A DNA stretch of 64,000 nucleotides from Saksenaea vasiformis B4078 (GCA_000697055.1 JNDT01001409.1:1-64000); one strand, 5' to 3'; numbered from the stretch's first letter, positions 46,425 through 60,479 are shown. Numbers and translations: made by a program. The notes: generated by a model not told the origin, from the letters alone.

Positions 46425-46565
46425 CACTATGGAAAATGGGTTCCTGCTTGACTATTTTTCCTTAACAAAGAAACAGTCTATCGAGAACTGAGGTAGTACG
46501 GGACCTTGATGGACTATCTTTCTCTTACGGAAAAGTAGTCAATCAGGAACCCATTTTTCATAGTG
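46425..46565. mobile_element. 141-bp inverted-repeat element (MITE-like)
   Basis: The ends are imperfect inverted repeats of about 38 bp. The left begins CACTATGGAAAATGGGTTCC (46425) and the right ends GGAACCCATTTTTCATAGTG (46565), with TTGACTA/TAGTCAA continuing inward. About 60 bp separate the arms. No open frame lies inside. I see no convincing target-site duplication at the flanks (ataaca and gcagct), so a mobile origin is a suggestion; a structured RNA or DNA hairpin is the alternative. Confidence 0.55.
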
Positions 46566-47384
46566 GCAGCTGTTATAGCTCACAGTATCGTCAAAGACTA
46601 TCATGCTTGTTGTATTACGACATACTTATAACCATAACTATTTGTATATAAGATCTGATTGTATGTATGAGTAAAAAGATATCGAAAATTTATTTGAGTC
46701 CTGCAGAGCTATCTGTTCCCATTTTCGAATCTCACGGGTACGACGTCTATGATAAAGCCTACAGTGACGTCTATAACAGGTAACGTCGGTATTCGTGCCT
46801 TGATGACCGCTGTAGATACGGCGGATGACCTTCTTGATCGATGAACAAGAGAACGACACACATCCACAGTTACCAACAACTGCTGTCAATAAGAGGAAAA
46901 CAAGCTATGCGCGACCACGGCGATATTTAATCCCGTTTTCAGAGTTTCCTCAAAATTTAAGTGAGGTCAGCAGATAGAGCTCAAAATCGTGAGATTGCCG
47001 GTATGAAAGAAGTCTACAAGCATTCAGCAGACCATCCAGGATTGACGAATTGATCTCGTTTTTCTTAGGAGCCATACCAAATTTCCCGACTCGGAATTCA
47101 ATGTCTAAATATGGCTCCCGAGGAATCTGATGCAAAAAAGTTGTATGTATGAAATTGCTCATTAAATGCAAAGATAAGCACTTACAAACATTGTATTCCC
47201 ATCCGGTGCATACGCATTGAGTTAAGAGGTTCTGATGCTCTTCTGGGGCGAAAAAGGAAAGAGAGAAAAATGCTTGTGCAGAAGGAAGTTAGTTATGGCG
47301 ACTATTCAAAGAACTGCATTATTTACAAAGAAGAAAATGGAAGGGACGCACCAGCAAAGAAGCGAAAAGGAGGATAGTGGCTAA

Positions 47385-47690
47385 GTGAACTCGACATGTC
47401 AGTACCCACAGATATGTTCTTTTTGCGAACGCAAGGTCTTCAATCAGAGCCCAAATCAAATTTGGGTCCGCGCAGGTCCGCTCTCGTTAAAAGCGTCAAA
47501 AAGACATGAGGAAGCTACAGCGCGACGGATAAACCTAGCATTTCGATCGAATTTCAGGGTCAACTGGCTAGTCTCTCCACGTGTAAGAGCAAATTCATTT
47601 GTGGTGTTTATGTTGCTGTAACAAACGTTGCTCTATGAGGAATCGAGTTTCACGGAAGTAAACTTATACCTCTTCTCATAAATAGCGTAC
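47385..47690 (+). pseudogene. Relic of the C-x-C-type gene family (copy 3)
   Basis: A 78-residue open frame begins PQICSFCERKVFNQ, with two cysteines spaced like a zinc knuckle, followed by LSLKASKRHEEATARR. Related words are present near 24230 and 38750. The 3' end (47638-47684) matches the reverse strand of 23860-23904. No complete gene structure is visible. The stretch 47720-47780 ends in ATTCAATATACAGT, like the 3' end of the dispersed repeat. Confidence 0.4.
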
Positions 47691-47784
47691 TACTATTTTA
47701 TTTTCTCTCAGATGCATAACTGATTCCGTCATGGATGCAAACTTTATTTAACAGTGTAAATGACCATTCAATATACAGTCAATC

Positions 47785-48974
47785 AGTCAAATCGCCCGAC
47801 GACCAATTTGATAAAAAAGTGAAGGACAACATTAGTGTTCATGTACACATCGGATATTTACATACGCCATCTTGAGATATAATCCGGACAAGTAATGTTT
47901 TAAGTAGGCCAGTGCATTTATGCAACGTAAACGTCTTGTGATCACAATGTGTTCAGCAATATCGAGAAAAAGACAAAAAAGACTTTGTTAAACGCTCTCT
48001 AGCCTGTTCGTTCCTTAACGATTTGCATTCGCAGTCATGTCTGCGGCTCTGGTGAACCATTTTCGAGTCTGAATGCATGTTATTCTTTTCATTGAGTGGG
48101 AAAACCCTTTGGCGCAATCTGCGACAGCACAGACTGGTGGATTAACTAATTAGATGCCAATAACTTGATTGGTTGGGGCTATTTAGGGACGTTTGGGGAA
48201 GCCGCGATTTGTGATTTGCATTGATTGGCTGATTGTTGGTGCAGGGTGTCTTTCATTTTGAATCACCGACATTGCAGGTGTCACTGACAGCAGAAAGCAC
48301 AAAGTCTTCCGTCTCAACGGCTTAATTAATTTCTGTCAGCAGAAATTATTTTTTACTTCTTGTATGTGTGCCAAACATCTGAGCTTGTTTTATTGGGCAT
48401 GCGCCACAGCAAAGTCATCTGACAAGTGAACATTGCTGCGGAATTAACTGCGCATCAATTTCTGGGTTTTTGTTACATGTGGTACAGGGTATACAAAGAC
48501 ATTGCTTTATTTAACCAGTAAACCGAAGGGGTTGGCCCAAACGGCGTTATGTTCTGTCCCTCGTCATGTTATGATATGTCGGTAAAGGTATATGAGAAAG
48601 GAAAAGAGAAGGGGAAATTCAAGGGAGAAGCTGAGCCTCGTTTCTATGAAAATTGTGCTGCACGTGTTGAAGCAAAAAACCAGAGTATTACCGCCGTGAC
48701 ACACCGTGCAAACATCGGGTGCCGCCTAACTCTTCTTCAGGATCAAAAGTCAGAAATAGAGTACGATCAGCGCCACCAGTTCACTATGGCGCATGTTTCA
48801 CAGCGTCGATACCAACTGTGGCTTGGGAAACCAGGCCGTTGTCTACCGATCTGGAGCGTGACATGCCTTTCCCAAGTAGCTGAGAGCTATTTAAACTTGT
48901 GCAAATAGTTTGCTATTTTCATCGCTCTCATACTTCCTCCTCTCCTTTCCTTTACCTACGCACCCTCTTTGTTA
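47785..48974 (+). promoter_or_regulatory. Probable 5' region of the MAP kinase gene
   Basis: Contains several CCAAT-box sequences or complements (GATTGGTTGG near 48166, GATTGGCTGATTG near 48223). A pyrimidine-rich leader (CTCTCATACTTCCTCCTCTC) lies directly before the start codon. An open frame at 48549-48908 has no family resemblance and no good splice link to the kinase. Confidence 0.4.
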
Positions 48975-50534
<1,560 letters not shown>

Positions 50535-53032
50535 CAACAATTCATTCCTTTTAGCCGTATACATTCCTTCCTTAACCTTCTTTTTTTCTTACTGTATCAT
50601 TGAAACAAGGCATTCATACGCGATAAAAAAACAATGCTCATCGGGGTGGTTTTTCCGAAATATGATTGGCTCTTTACGTTACCTTTATGATTAAACTTTT
50701 TTTTTCTTTTTTCTCTGCATTCCCTTGTCATAATAAAGTTTAATTTACTTTCTTGGCATTTCCTTATCAGTATATCTAGTTGATACAAAACCACGACAAT
50801 TACAGAGACTTGTACTGATGCTCTTTGAAAAATGACCCCATCAAAAAGTTTGTTACATGATCAAAGATGGAGTATGTAAGAGCTATCCTAGAATACTTCC
50901 CCAAACTTGTAGCGGAAAAGCTGAGGAATCTATTTGTGGTCGTTGATCTGGTTAGTCCTGCCTTCCGCTTAACTCCGAATTGAGCATTGTCGAACATTTG
51001 TTTGACTTGTTGCGTTCATCGCAGGCAGGATAAGAAGAATAGAGTTAAAAGAAATACCCGGTCTCTAGAGATTTGTGAGACATTGGGTATTGCATTACCT
51101 CGCTCGTTCTCGGCCGATAACTCATAACAAACAAATACGAGTGTAGAAATTCCCCAAAACTCTACTTGTCTCGCTGTCATAAAAATCATTTACAGGAAAA
51201 ACGGCAACACGACCCCTAGACTGAACATACTCTGTATTGAACAAATTTTGCGATGTGCTATATGAACCTGGTGTCGGTAAAAGCCCAGGTTTGCGTCAGT
51301 AATGATTCATAAGGTAAACGATGCCTCCTGGGGGTGTAAAATTATTTGGAGCAGCTTAAAGAAAAAGAAGGTTAATGCGATCGTCGTTGTTATACAAAGT
51401 CGCGCCTTATACTCATTCTATAAAATTATGTGCTCTCTGTATCTAAATGGTGGCTTCACTTCATCAGCCGCGTCTTTTTTCTATTCTAGCAAGAATGAAC
51501 TTGATAATCTTTCAGCAGAATAGAAACAACGGTTATTCGTATATTCTAAATAATGAACCCAAAGCAATTGAGTGGGCGTACGTTTCGGCGACTTGAAGGA
51601 CTCAGAGTGTTCATAACAATGCTGCGTCTATTCGCGCCATTGTCATTAAAAAAGTTCGTTTTCATCTTTTCAACAGGCATAGTGAAGCCGAGATCCAAGA
51701 ACAGCTTTACTGCGCACAGCTGGGACACGCCCAACATCGAGTTTCGAAATATAAAAGAAAACACTGCCTTCCTTGATGAGTCTAATTCTATATTGAGCAT
51801 GAAACGCAGAATGAATCGGTCCCAGAAAGGCTTCTTCAAAATTTAGAGCACCAAAAACAAGAGCGAAGACGGATGCAAGCTTGGAGGCAATCTCGGCATC
51901 AGGCATTATTAAATTTACCCTGAGACTCCTGCAACGGCCATCCGAGAACACAAAGAGGACAGTTGTTCAGCACCTGCTCCGGGCTTGATATCATGGACTT
52001 TTGCTGCTGTAGTAATTGATTGATGTCTATACAGTCGTATATATTGAGATAGCTCCTTGGATTCCTGGCGTCGTCATTGTTATTAGCGGGTACGCGTCAC
52101 TGTGCATTCAAGAAATCCTTCACCATTTCGGTCGATGCCGTTACAGTGGGATGTTATTGTAATCAATTAGATAGTTACTACTTACCCAGCATCATGTCAG
52201 CAGTGTGGCTTTTCTGCGATGTAATCCTTGGGTTTCCTAGTAGTGGTAACGCACATGGTCGGAAAACAGTTTCCGCTTGAGAAATCAGCATTGGCGACCC
52301 CTTAGCGGAGTTACGGAGCTTGCTCCGACGAGTCAGCAATTTTTCGTACGAGAAACTCGGCACATACGAAAAAGGTGATCAGATTACACAAGATCTATTC
52401 TTGTCTGTATTCGATTATGGAATGTTTTGTGTACAAGAACTTGCTTACGTTTGCATCATTTACCATGGCAAAAACCTATTCACGGAGCTGCTTAGATATA
52501 TTAATTAGGCTGTTTCAAGATGATTTGAGCGATCGAGATAAAAGGGTAGGATGAGTTACAGCTGACAAAGCCCGCACTAACTATTTCTGTCGCGATAATG
52601 TTCGAAGAAACGCAAGACAAGCCACTAAACAATTTTTTTTTTTTACTGACCAGAGTACAGATATGGCATAAGATATGCGGTCTTACAACCATGAGAATCC
52701 TGCTGGGCGGTGGATTTTTCTACTGTCCATGTGCAAATTATTACGATATGTCTCACTGCGTTTCTGTATAGTATCACCAGCTTGGTGTATTGCATTAAAC
52801 AGCAGCAGCAGCGAAGATCAGACGAAAAAGAATTATTTTTCCATATATATACATGACAAATGGTTTCAAAAGAAGTAGCACACGAGGAGAGTCATTGTAA
52901 TCAGTGGTTTCCTATTTTAGATATTTTCAACGTACGCATGCGAGTGGCACAAATGAGGGAATCTTCTTTCCCACGCTTGACAAGAGATACGCATTAATGC
53001 TAGAGTGAATCAGGCTCTTTCAACCTTCTGGT
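50535..53032. other. Gene-free stretch
   Basis: No supported gene. Two 97-residue frames overlap on opposite strands at 51546-51846, typical of chance openness. An ATG-led frame at 52320-52508 shows no domain. Confidence 0.5.
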
Positions 53033-54812
53033 TTATTCCTTCTTTCTTTGCAAGCCAGCTTGGTTACACTGGAAAACCGTCTGAAGTAAGAGAAACGAGC
53101 CCATAAGGAAAGCAAGTACGCTTAAATGCAAATCAAGGTCTCTGGCTTTTATCCATGACAAGTATCTTGATGTCTCGTAACGGTGAATTGGTACGCCGTC
53201 AACTGAGGCAAACATATGTTCCTCTGTTTCATACCAAATGTCAGCTACATGTCAGTTTTTATTAGAACTCACCAATCAGATCAGCTGCAAATTCTTTTCT
53301 TTGACTTCCGATTTGCTCCAAAGTTTGCATTCGAATCAGATTACGAGCAATAGTTCCATTCTCGTCGTTTAGTAAATACTCTATTTGGTGTTTTACTTGT
53401 TCCAGAGTGCATGCGTCGCGATCGTGAGACAATGCAACTCCCGCTGTTTCAAGGGCATGGGCATTAAGCGCTTGATCGCCAGCAAAAGGATGGATCAACA
53501 GCGGCACGCCGTTGTAGAGCGCTTCATGAGCACTCTCCGCCCCTCCATGGCTTATAAATAGACAAGTAGAAGGATGGCGTAGAATAGCAAATTGTGGGGC
53601 CCATTCCATCATGAGAAACCAACGACGGTAAGAAGGTTGGCTGAGTCTGCTCAAGTCGTGGCTTCTCCAATTCAGACTAACCTTCCCGTCTGAGGAACTA
53701 GCCATTTCTGCTGCCAATGCATGATTGAATCTTGCCCAGATAACTCCGTCTAGTCTCCCATTTTCGAGCTGGTCGAGCAGCGCGCTTGCTAACACGCGAA
53801 ATCCATGACGTGTGGGCTGTGCAAGTTGGCCAAATGCAACGTAAGCTACACGACGATGGGTATTTAAAAATTCAGCTTCACGGAGACCAAGTTCAGCTTG
53901 TCTATCCGTATTAATAATCGGGCCTATCATATGTGTCAAAGGTCCAACAGCCTGAGCTGGTGCGAACCCAAAATAACCATTGACCAATCGTAAAGCATTG
54001 GACCATTTAGTATATGGATTTAGGCCAGTTTCACGAAGGCCATACTGCCGTCGGATTTGATCCAATTCTCGAATTTGTGGATAGACGTGCCATAAAAGGG
54101 AAAAGAAATCGAGGTACTTTTGTCGAAATCTCTCCCATAAATTCATACTGACGGATGTGGTTTTGTGTGAGCTACCCAGCGAATTAATGTAAGGAAGACG
54201 GAGCTCTAATACAAAAGCTAAATAAGTCTGCTGCTGCACAATGACGACGGTACTACTCCACCTGGATTTAAGATTCCTGTGCATGTGATGACCAATGGTG
54301 TATTCATTTCATATGCTGTATCTATGCAGCCGGAAGCAAAAGCATCGCAGATGGCAACGGAGGGTCGATTTTTCGTAAAATATTCCCAGTATAATGGAAG
54401 ATCTTTGGCATAAGCCTTGTTCATTAATCCTCGAAAAACAGAGACAAAAGCAAAATGACTTAGTTTTGGAATAGCGTCAATGACGTCTGTAGCGTTGGCA
54501 TAAACAGATGCACCGACAGAAATTGGATGAATCTTTTCATAGGCGCTAGCTATGCCAAGATGATCATCGCGTGTAATAAATGTGATATGATGACCTCGCT
54601 TCGCAAGAATCTCCCCGATTTCGAGAACCCATTTTGCATGCTACGTGGATAATTACGTTTATTTAAAGCTTATCAACCAATTCCTCTCCAATTACCGATG
54701 AGCCACCCACAGTGACGGAAATGAGTACATTCTGTGGTGTTCTGAATGCTTGAGGCACTTGAAACAATGAGACAAGTAACCAAACTAGAAACCAGCGAGA
54801 GACGGTAATCAT
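53033..54812 (-). CDS. Membrane-anchored UDP-glycosyltransferase (GT1 family)
   Basis: Four exons, 54812-54696, 54640-54262, 54205-53273 and 53223-53033, give 1620 nt and 539 residues. A signal peptide (MITVSRWFLVWLLVSLFQ) is followed by the acceptor-binding domain. The donor site shows the UGT signature: EWAPQFAILRHPSTCLFISH, GGAESAHEALYNGVPLLIHP and FAGDQ. A hydrophobic segment (LSVLAFLMGSFLLLQTVF) and a short basic tail (QRKKE) form the C-terminal membrane anchor, as in ER-resident UGTs. The expected reaction is transfer of a sugar from a UDP-sugar to a lipid or small hydrophobic acceptor; the acceptor is unknown. For the last intron, the acceptor at 53224 gives a normal 49-nt intron; an earlier AG would give only 28 nt. 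Coding frames agree for either choice. Confidence 0.93.
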
Positions 54813-55129
54813 AAGTAGGAAGAGATACAGTCTATTTGTCTCATCGTCGTTCCCTTTTTACTCAGGAGGAAGACACTTTATGCCGTATCTATGACACACG
54901 AACCGAATTTCAAACATTGGCCCTGGATTCTTTTTTTCTTTTTTTTTATATATCTTTTTGCGATATGGTATGCTTGCATTTTTATTTTTGTATTTTTTTT
55001 TTCTGATGTCAAAAAAGAAAAAATGAACAAACGAATAGAAGAAAATATACATGATCGGGATAAAGGATAAGGAAGTAGGATATTAGAAAAGGAGACCTTC
55101 TTTTTTTTTGTTGTGTTTAGGCGTAACCA

Positions 55130-55339
55130 TTAGAGACCACCGCAGCTACGGCCGACATCGACGAGTCCGAGGCCGTTGTTAATCTTGCGCCATTTTTCGT
55201 ACCCAGAGCGATCGGAGCCATTGAGAGTCATGATATTAGAGTGAGCTTGAGCTGGTTGGCTAGTTGACCGGACATAAGTGGCATAAGCAGCCATGGTGGT
55301 GACAGGGACGAGGACAACAGTAGCAGCGCGAGAGAACAT
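55130..55339 (-). CDS. Small protein of 69 residues, unknown
   Basis: One exon. It starts MFSRAATVVLVPVTTMAAYA, a hydrophobic segment that could be a membrane anchor or mitochondrial/secretory leader. A polar part follows, with MTLNGSDRSGYEKWRKINN and the end VDVGRSCGGL. A strong TATA-like element lies about 75 nt before the ATG, supporting a real, independently transcribed gene. The frame remains open upstream to 55636, but that part overlaps the TATA box and A-runs and is probably not coding. No family is recognised. Confidence 0.55.
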   Translation of the reverse strand: MFSRAATVVLVPVTTMAAYATYVRSTSQPAQAHSNIMTLNGSDRSGYEKWRKINNGLGLVDVGRSCGGL

Positions 55340-55414
55340 GTTTTTAATGAAGAAAGGTATAATGGACTTTTTTGTGGTTTTGAATAATGTCCTGCAGAAG
55401 TCTAAAGATCCCGC

Positions 55415-55424
55415 TATATATATA
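55415..55424 (-). promoter_or_regulatory. TATA box of the small-protein gene
   Basis: TATATATATA on the minus strand, about 75 nt upstream of the ATG at 55339. The spacing suits a short leader. Beyond it, 55640-56450 shows no gene I can support. Confidence 0.5.
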
Positions 55425-56499
55425 CGTTTCAAAAAAAAAATTAAAGACCACCTTATCTTTGGAGCATGCTCAAGAACAAAGTTCCCTCGATCTCGTCTTT
55501 GTTCCATGACGTCGTTGCGGAACTGTCCAGCCAATAGATAAACGGGATCGGGTATCAATCGCACGGCCAACTCCCGGTTTCCGTCGGAACTTGTGTCGGT
55601 CAATAAAATTTTGTCTTCTATCGTTGATTTGATCAAATAACATTATAACATGTTTGAGTTGAGCAGCGGATCTCATAGGCTGATAGAAAATGACTTGAGG
55701 TACAGATAATGCAATAGGAAGCAATCTGGTGTTAATCGCCGAAACCCGCTGATTTGAAGGTGAGCAACGGCAAGAACCCCACAAGCTTCCCCTCCGTTCT
55801 CTAATATCCTTTGAAAGTCCTACAATCAGTTTGCCATCCCGCTGCCATGGTTTGCTAGACTACATATGGCAGTCTCAGCTCTAGGACCCGCACAATTTGA
55901 GACCATCTTTGGATCACGGGCCCCTCCTCTTTAATTGATGCTTCGTAACAAATGCGGAATTAAGAAAATTCATCACCTCATGAAAAAAAGGCGCATCTCT
56001 CATGCAGGGTCCTAGAGCCCAGGAACGCTACTGTAAATGATGCAAAAAAAACGTTTTTCCGATTTGGTTAGCACAACCATCGATGTTGCAATAGGCGTGA
56101 TTTGATCAGCATCCTGCCTACAGTGAACAAATGGTCACTCTCTTTAACTGAAATACAAAGATTTTGACGGATCTTGCACGTAGTCAAATTTTTAACTACA
56201 CCAAGTTCTTTTTCGTTCGCCTCCCTTTAAAGCAATGAAACTATTTTACAGGCCATCTTCAACCTTATCGTACCTATTTAATTAACTCCTACGTGTGACA
56301 TGATGTAAGCGACTACTTCCGCCACTGATCGAACACATGTAATTTGGTGAAATTGGCTAGTAAAGGAAGATAAAGGAATTTACAAACAAGTTCTCGCAAA
56401 TTTTCGTCGGGAATGTATGGAGGATATGTTAAAAGAATCTCATTACTCGTATTATAATGAAAATACACGAAGATTCCCTTTTTCCCTCATTCATTATCC

Positions 56500-57503
56500 A
56501 TGATCTCGCGCAAGCCATTGTTGTTACTTGTCACCTCCGTTGCCATTTTTCAAAGCGCTGGTGGTACTCTTTCTCCCTCCATCCCAGAACCTGGTACCGT
56601 TTGGACAGCTGGTGAAGACTATGAAATTACATGGGGTAAAACCGTCTATCCATAATCCAATATATGTCACATTATACCAACCGCACCATTGTAGAGGAGG
56701 ACCAAATGAAACCATCTATTGCAGATGGCTGGAAAAGATTCAAGATTGGTAAAGAGGCAGAAACTGCGGTAGCAATTGCAACTTAGTCAAATTAGATCTT
56801 ATGACGGGCGACGATGAGGATCAGAAATTTTTAGCGAATGTTGCCACTGTACGTATAAATGACCTATGACAGATTACGGAATTCTAATCGGAATCGTGCT
56901 GAAGAACTTGAAAGGCTCTGGTCCAATGTCCTACACGTGGACGGTGCCAGATGTGACACCTCATGCACCAATCTATTTCTTGATGTTCACCAGCGGTTTG
57001 TTTCTGCATCCTTCGCTTCGTGCGCATTATTCATAATTTGATTGTAGATAAAGGAGAAAACGCCTGGACAACGCGTTTTGCCATTGTTGGTGAAGATGGC
57101 CAACAAGTAGACCCGGAAAAATCTACTCAACCAAATGGTATGGTAAAAGAGAAAAAAAAGAAAACTATGACGGCAATGCTTAACTGTATGTTATGGTATA
57201 AAACAAAAAGGTGAACAGATACCTTGGGGTGTCGGGAAGTTAGCGCGCTTATCCAACAGTAGCGCCAGTGGTAAAAATAATGATGCGTTTACTGCTGCTG
57301 CTGCCATGTCATCCTCTTCTATGGAGGCAAAGGCAACCATGGCAGCTTCGTCAGCCTCGATGTCCTCCTCTACAGCGCCATCTTCCGCACTTCCTGACAA
57401 ATCCGCTCCCAAAAAGGTACTTTCGGATGCGTCAGTACGCAAGGCGGTGATGGGCTTGATCGGTGCTGTCGTACTTTTAGTTACCGGCGTTGTAGCCCTA
57501 TAA
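56500..57503 (+). CDS. Kre9/Knh1-type GPI-anchored cell-wall protein
   Basis: Six exons, 56500-56635, 56695-56748, 56796-56848, 56905-56995, 57048-57137 and 57211-57503, give 717 nt and 238 residues. A signal peptide (MISRKPLLLLVTSVAIFQSA) is followed by one Kre9/Knh-type domain: SIPEPGTVWTAGEDYEITW, KRFKIDLMTGDDEDQKFLA, YTWTVPDVTPHAPIYFLMF and ENAWTTRFAIVGEDG. A Ser/Ala-rich stretch of about 50 residues and a hydrophobic C-terminus (KAVMGLIGAVVLLVTGVVAL) form a GPI-attachment signal. Fungal members are found at the cell surface and affect beta-1,6-glucan or wall assembly. Exons two and three are only 54 and 53 nt. Repeat copy D begins about 240 nt downstream in the same orientation. Confidence 0.9.
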
Positions 57504-57739
57504 ATTACATTTGGCCCTGGGAAGAAGCATGTTACTGCTTGCACTTTCTCAAATGCCAATTGTTACCAAAAAAGGACAAATATATTTTAGCTACTGCTAT
57601 CCAACCAAAAACATGCTTTTCCCTTCACTCGTAGGCAGGACATTGAAATGTTAAGATGTATCTCCATCTATAATATGTTATGAGGAAGAACATCATATTT
57701 GCGTACAGTTTCAATATTCTGATATCTGTTCAGGTCCGA

Positions 57740-58390
57740 CTTTTCTTCGCTTTCCGATTGGGTGTTGTGTTCCGAACCATGAACTATTCGGTGTTACTTC
57801 CAGGTGGGCTCTGAGCTTTGAAGTATATCTTTACGTCCATTCAATGCCATGATCTGGGAATCGTCCTCTTCCATGTTACGCTTATGTCATTGGTAGCTTT
57901 CCATTATCTGAGACTAAAGATGTTTCGGAGGTAGGGTTTCATTGCTCGTGCAAACGACATATTAAAGATACAGCCTCATTGTCTCGTGTTAGAGACAGGT
58001 CCTTTGTCTCATGAAAAAGACGTGTCAATGATCGGAATCTTTACTTCATGTAAAGGGTGTGTGACAGGTTCAGAGGTTGTCTCATGTATAAGTCATGTCG
58101 GTTATGGAGTTCTCTCGTCTCATACAAAGGGTGTACCGGTGATCAGATTGTTGTTATCTGATGCAAATGATGTGTCAGAAACAGTATTCCGTTATCTCAT
58201 TCAAGAGGCGTGTCGAAGATCGGATTTATTTGTATCGCATAGAAAAGATATTTCACATTAAGGGAAGCGATGCGTCCTTGAGATTCTTTCTTTCTTTTTT
58301 TTTTTTGGCTTTGTTGGTACGAAATCCCCGGCAAAGATGTCATTCTTTCATGACATATCCAGAATCACTCATGTCCTTTTTTTTCTGTCG
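57740..58390 (+). repeat. Dispersed repeat family, copy D (3'-truncated)
   Basis: Shares the 5' block in shortened form (ATTCGGTGTTACTTCCAGGT, CTTTGAAGTATATCTTTACG, TCTTCCATGTTACGCTTATG), many TCTCATG-type units (GTCTCATGAAAAAGACGTGTC), the GAAGCGATGCG block and CATATCCAGAATCACTCATG. Similarity stops near 58390, before the GC-rich hairpin part. From 58400 to 59880 I see only short unsupported frames (such as 58762-58971, 69 residues). Confidence 0.75.
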
Positions 58391-59884
58391 TTCATTAACA
58401 GTAAAGAAAGAGGCAGCATGTTCTTCGAAAAGGAGGCTTCGCTGACGAAAACAGCGAAGCTACTAATTAGCTTGAAGCTGAGCAGCTTTAAGAGTTTTGT
58501 TTGGGATTCTCACAAATCCTTAGACAAACGTCGCCACAAAGATCAGATTTAATGTATGTGGTTTATCCACAAAAAGATATAAAAGAACATAAGATGAATG
58601 CCAGTTATCTTGGCAAGGACGGGACATAAGAGCAATTCATGGTCTTGACGACCTTTCCATGGGAGCCGAGCGACAATCGCAATTGACTTGCTTGCTGTTG
58701 AAAGAAATTCGAACATGTCTATAATGCATGTCCACTAAGCAGACGAGTCAACCTTCTCTGCTTGTGTATAGTATCATGGGTCGTCCCCGAAGACTTTGGG
58801 ACGTGCACAGGATCGGTCGTATCCCGATCTGCAAATGCTTCTTTAGACGTAGAAGAGTACGATGCAAACACCATGTCCACGGAAGACTTCTCTATCAGCC
58901 TATCCGCCATTGAACCCAGGAATCGGAGTCTCGTACTTGCTTCCTCCTTTCCCGGTGATTTACGGATGTAGCCAATTATTTGATGGCCATCCTTTTTCAG
59001 GTCTTCAATTCGCGCCTTGTGCGCTTGGCCAACGTTCAGCAGGGCCTCAGCTGTCGGCTCTGCATATAAATATGTAAGTACTTGTAAACGTATTGCAAGG
59101 GTATATTTACCCTGGTGTCCTTCCTTGAGTACTCAGAGCAAACGAGGTCTTGGCCTTAGTTTGGTCATCCTTTTGGTACTTGTGCTGTGGTTCAACACTG
59201 AACAAATCAAGGTTCGTCATTCCACGCCAAGTAATGAACAATTTCAAGGACTCAGCGAATTGCTACGGACCCTCAGCGTCAGCCTCTTAGGGACTCTCAT
59301 GTAGCATATTTTTAGAGAACTGTTAGATAGATAGCCTAGTATCCTCGAATGAGATATGATCGTATGCAAATAAAAACGAGCGTCTGAGTCTCCTTGGATC
59401 GACTGGTTAGTTTTAGATAGATGAACGTCATGTTATATACCTGTAGGCGCTGGATGAGGGGTTAATCTATGGACACTCAGCTCATAAGCACTCACCTTAT
59501 GGATGCTAACTTCACAGATACCCACGATCTGGCTTTCATTTGAGTACGGTCATACTTGCATTAAAATTCGGTAGGACGTTTGTCCAGCCGCTGGTGAAAA
59601 CACGTTACATGAGCGTCCCTAAGCGGTAGACTCTGAGCATCCGTAGTAGCTCCCAGGACTTGCCGAGCAAATCTGTGATGAGGGCTACGTCTGAACAGAT
59701 GTCCTTCATTGCCATTAGCTTGTTCTCGAAAGTTCTTGATTAGGTGGCATGCCAGAGAGATACACTCGATCCATATAGTCTAACTTGTCTACGGCTTTCT
59801 AGTAAAATTGTAAACATTAGTACATGTTTTGCGCCATGATTCGGTGTGTCGGAGGCGGTACAGCCTGACTTGCCAAAACGTTAT

Positions 59885-60410
59885 TCATGGCCACTTACTA
59901 AGTATCACTTTATCCACAGGAGTCTTTGGTCCTTGATGGTCATTAGCGTAACGCCGATAATAAAATGGGTTGCCATTGATCTTCACTTTTGTTTGAAGCA
60001 TGGGCTTTCCTGGATCTTCAGTGTAACATATATCCAAGTCGCAGAGTGAATCAACTTTTATTGCAAGTTTTCTGGCAGTTTCTTCGGTAAATTCTTCGTT
60101 GTAGAATCGATGAGGACCAAGAAGGTTCATCTACTAAGAAGAGGTCGGTCCACTCATGGAAAAGCCTCGAACCACATCAAAAAGGTAGGTCCAATGTGTT
60201 CAGAATAGGCAAAAGGCCTCGGACAAACATCTTTGATACCGTCCAAGTGTGTTGGTGGATATAACCGATCATTGCATTTTGAAAAGAACAGGGTTCTTCG
60301 CATATCCTTTTTTTCCGAAGAAAATATGGTATATCTAAAACACTGATGTCATGACAGACGTATTCTAGAACTTCATCGCTGATAAATGGTTCTGACGTGT
60401 GATTTTGTGT
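59885..60410 (-). pseudogene. Truncated fragment of an unknown gene
   Basis: Two minus-strand open segments look protein-like. 60410-60177 includes EPFISDEVLEYVCHDISVLD and HQHTWTVSKMFVRGLLPIL. 60130-59885 includes RFYNEEFTEETARKLAIKVD, LDICYTEDPGKP and YYRRYANDHQGP. Their upstream end abuts a 17-base T-run at 60421-60437 and repeat copy E. This suggests a gene cut by a repeat-associated rearrangement. No start codon, full splice chain or family is evident. Confidence 0.35.
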
Positions 60411-60479
60411 AATGTCAGCCTTTTTTTTTTTTTTTTTCTCGGCTGACCACACTTTTTATCCATTGTCACCTGCTTTTTG

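Noticed and set aside
48549..48908. 119-residue open frame upstream of the MAP kinase
   Set aside because: No family resemblance, no splice link to the kinase, and it overlaps the likely promoter.
51546..51846. Overlapping 97-residue frames on both strands
   Set aside because: Simultaneous openness on both strands without a domain or splice context is expected by chance.
53245..53272. 28-nt intron in the glycosyltransferase
   Set aside because: The next AG (53224) gives a 49-nt intron in the same phase, typical of the window.
55470..55784. 104-residue minus-strand frame near the small-protein gene
   Set aside because: Arg- and Ser-rich with no domain; it overlaps the promoter side of the better-supported small gene.
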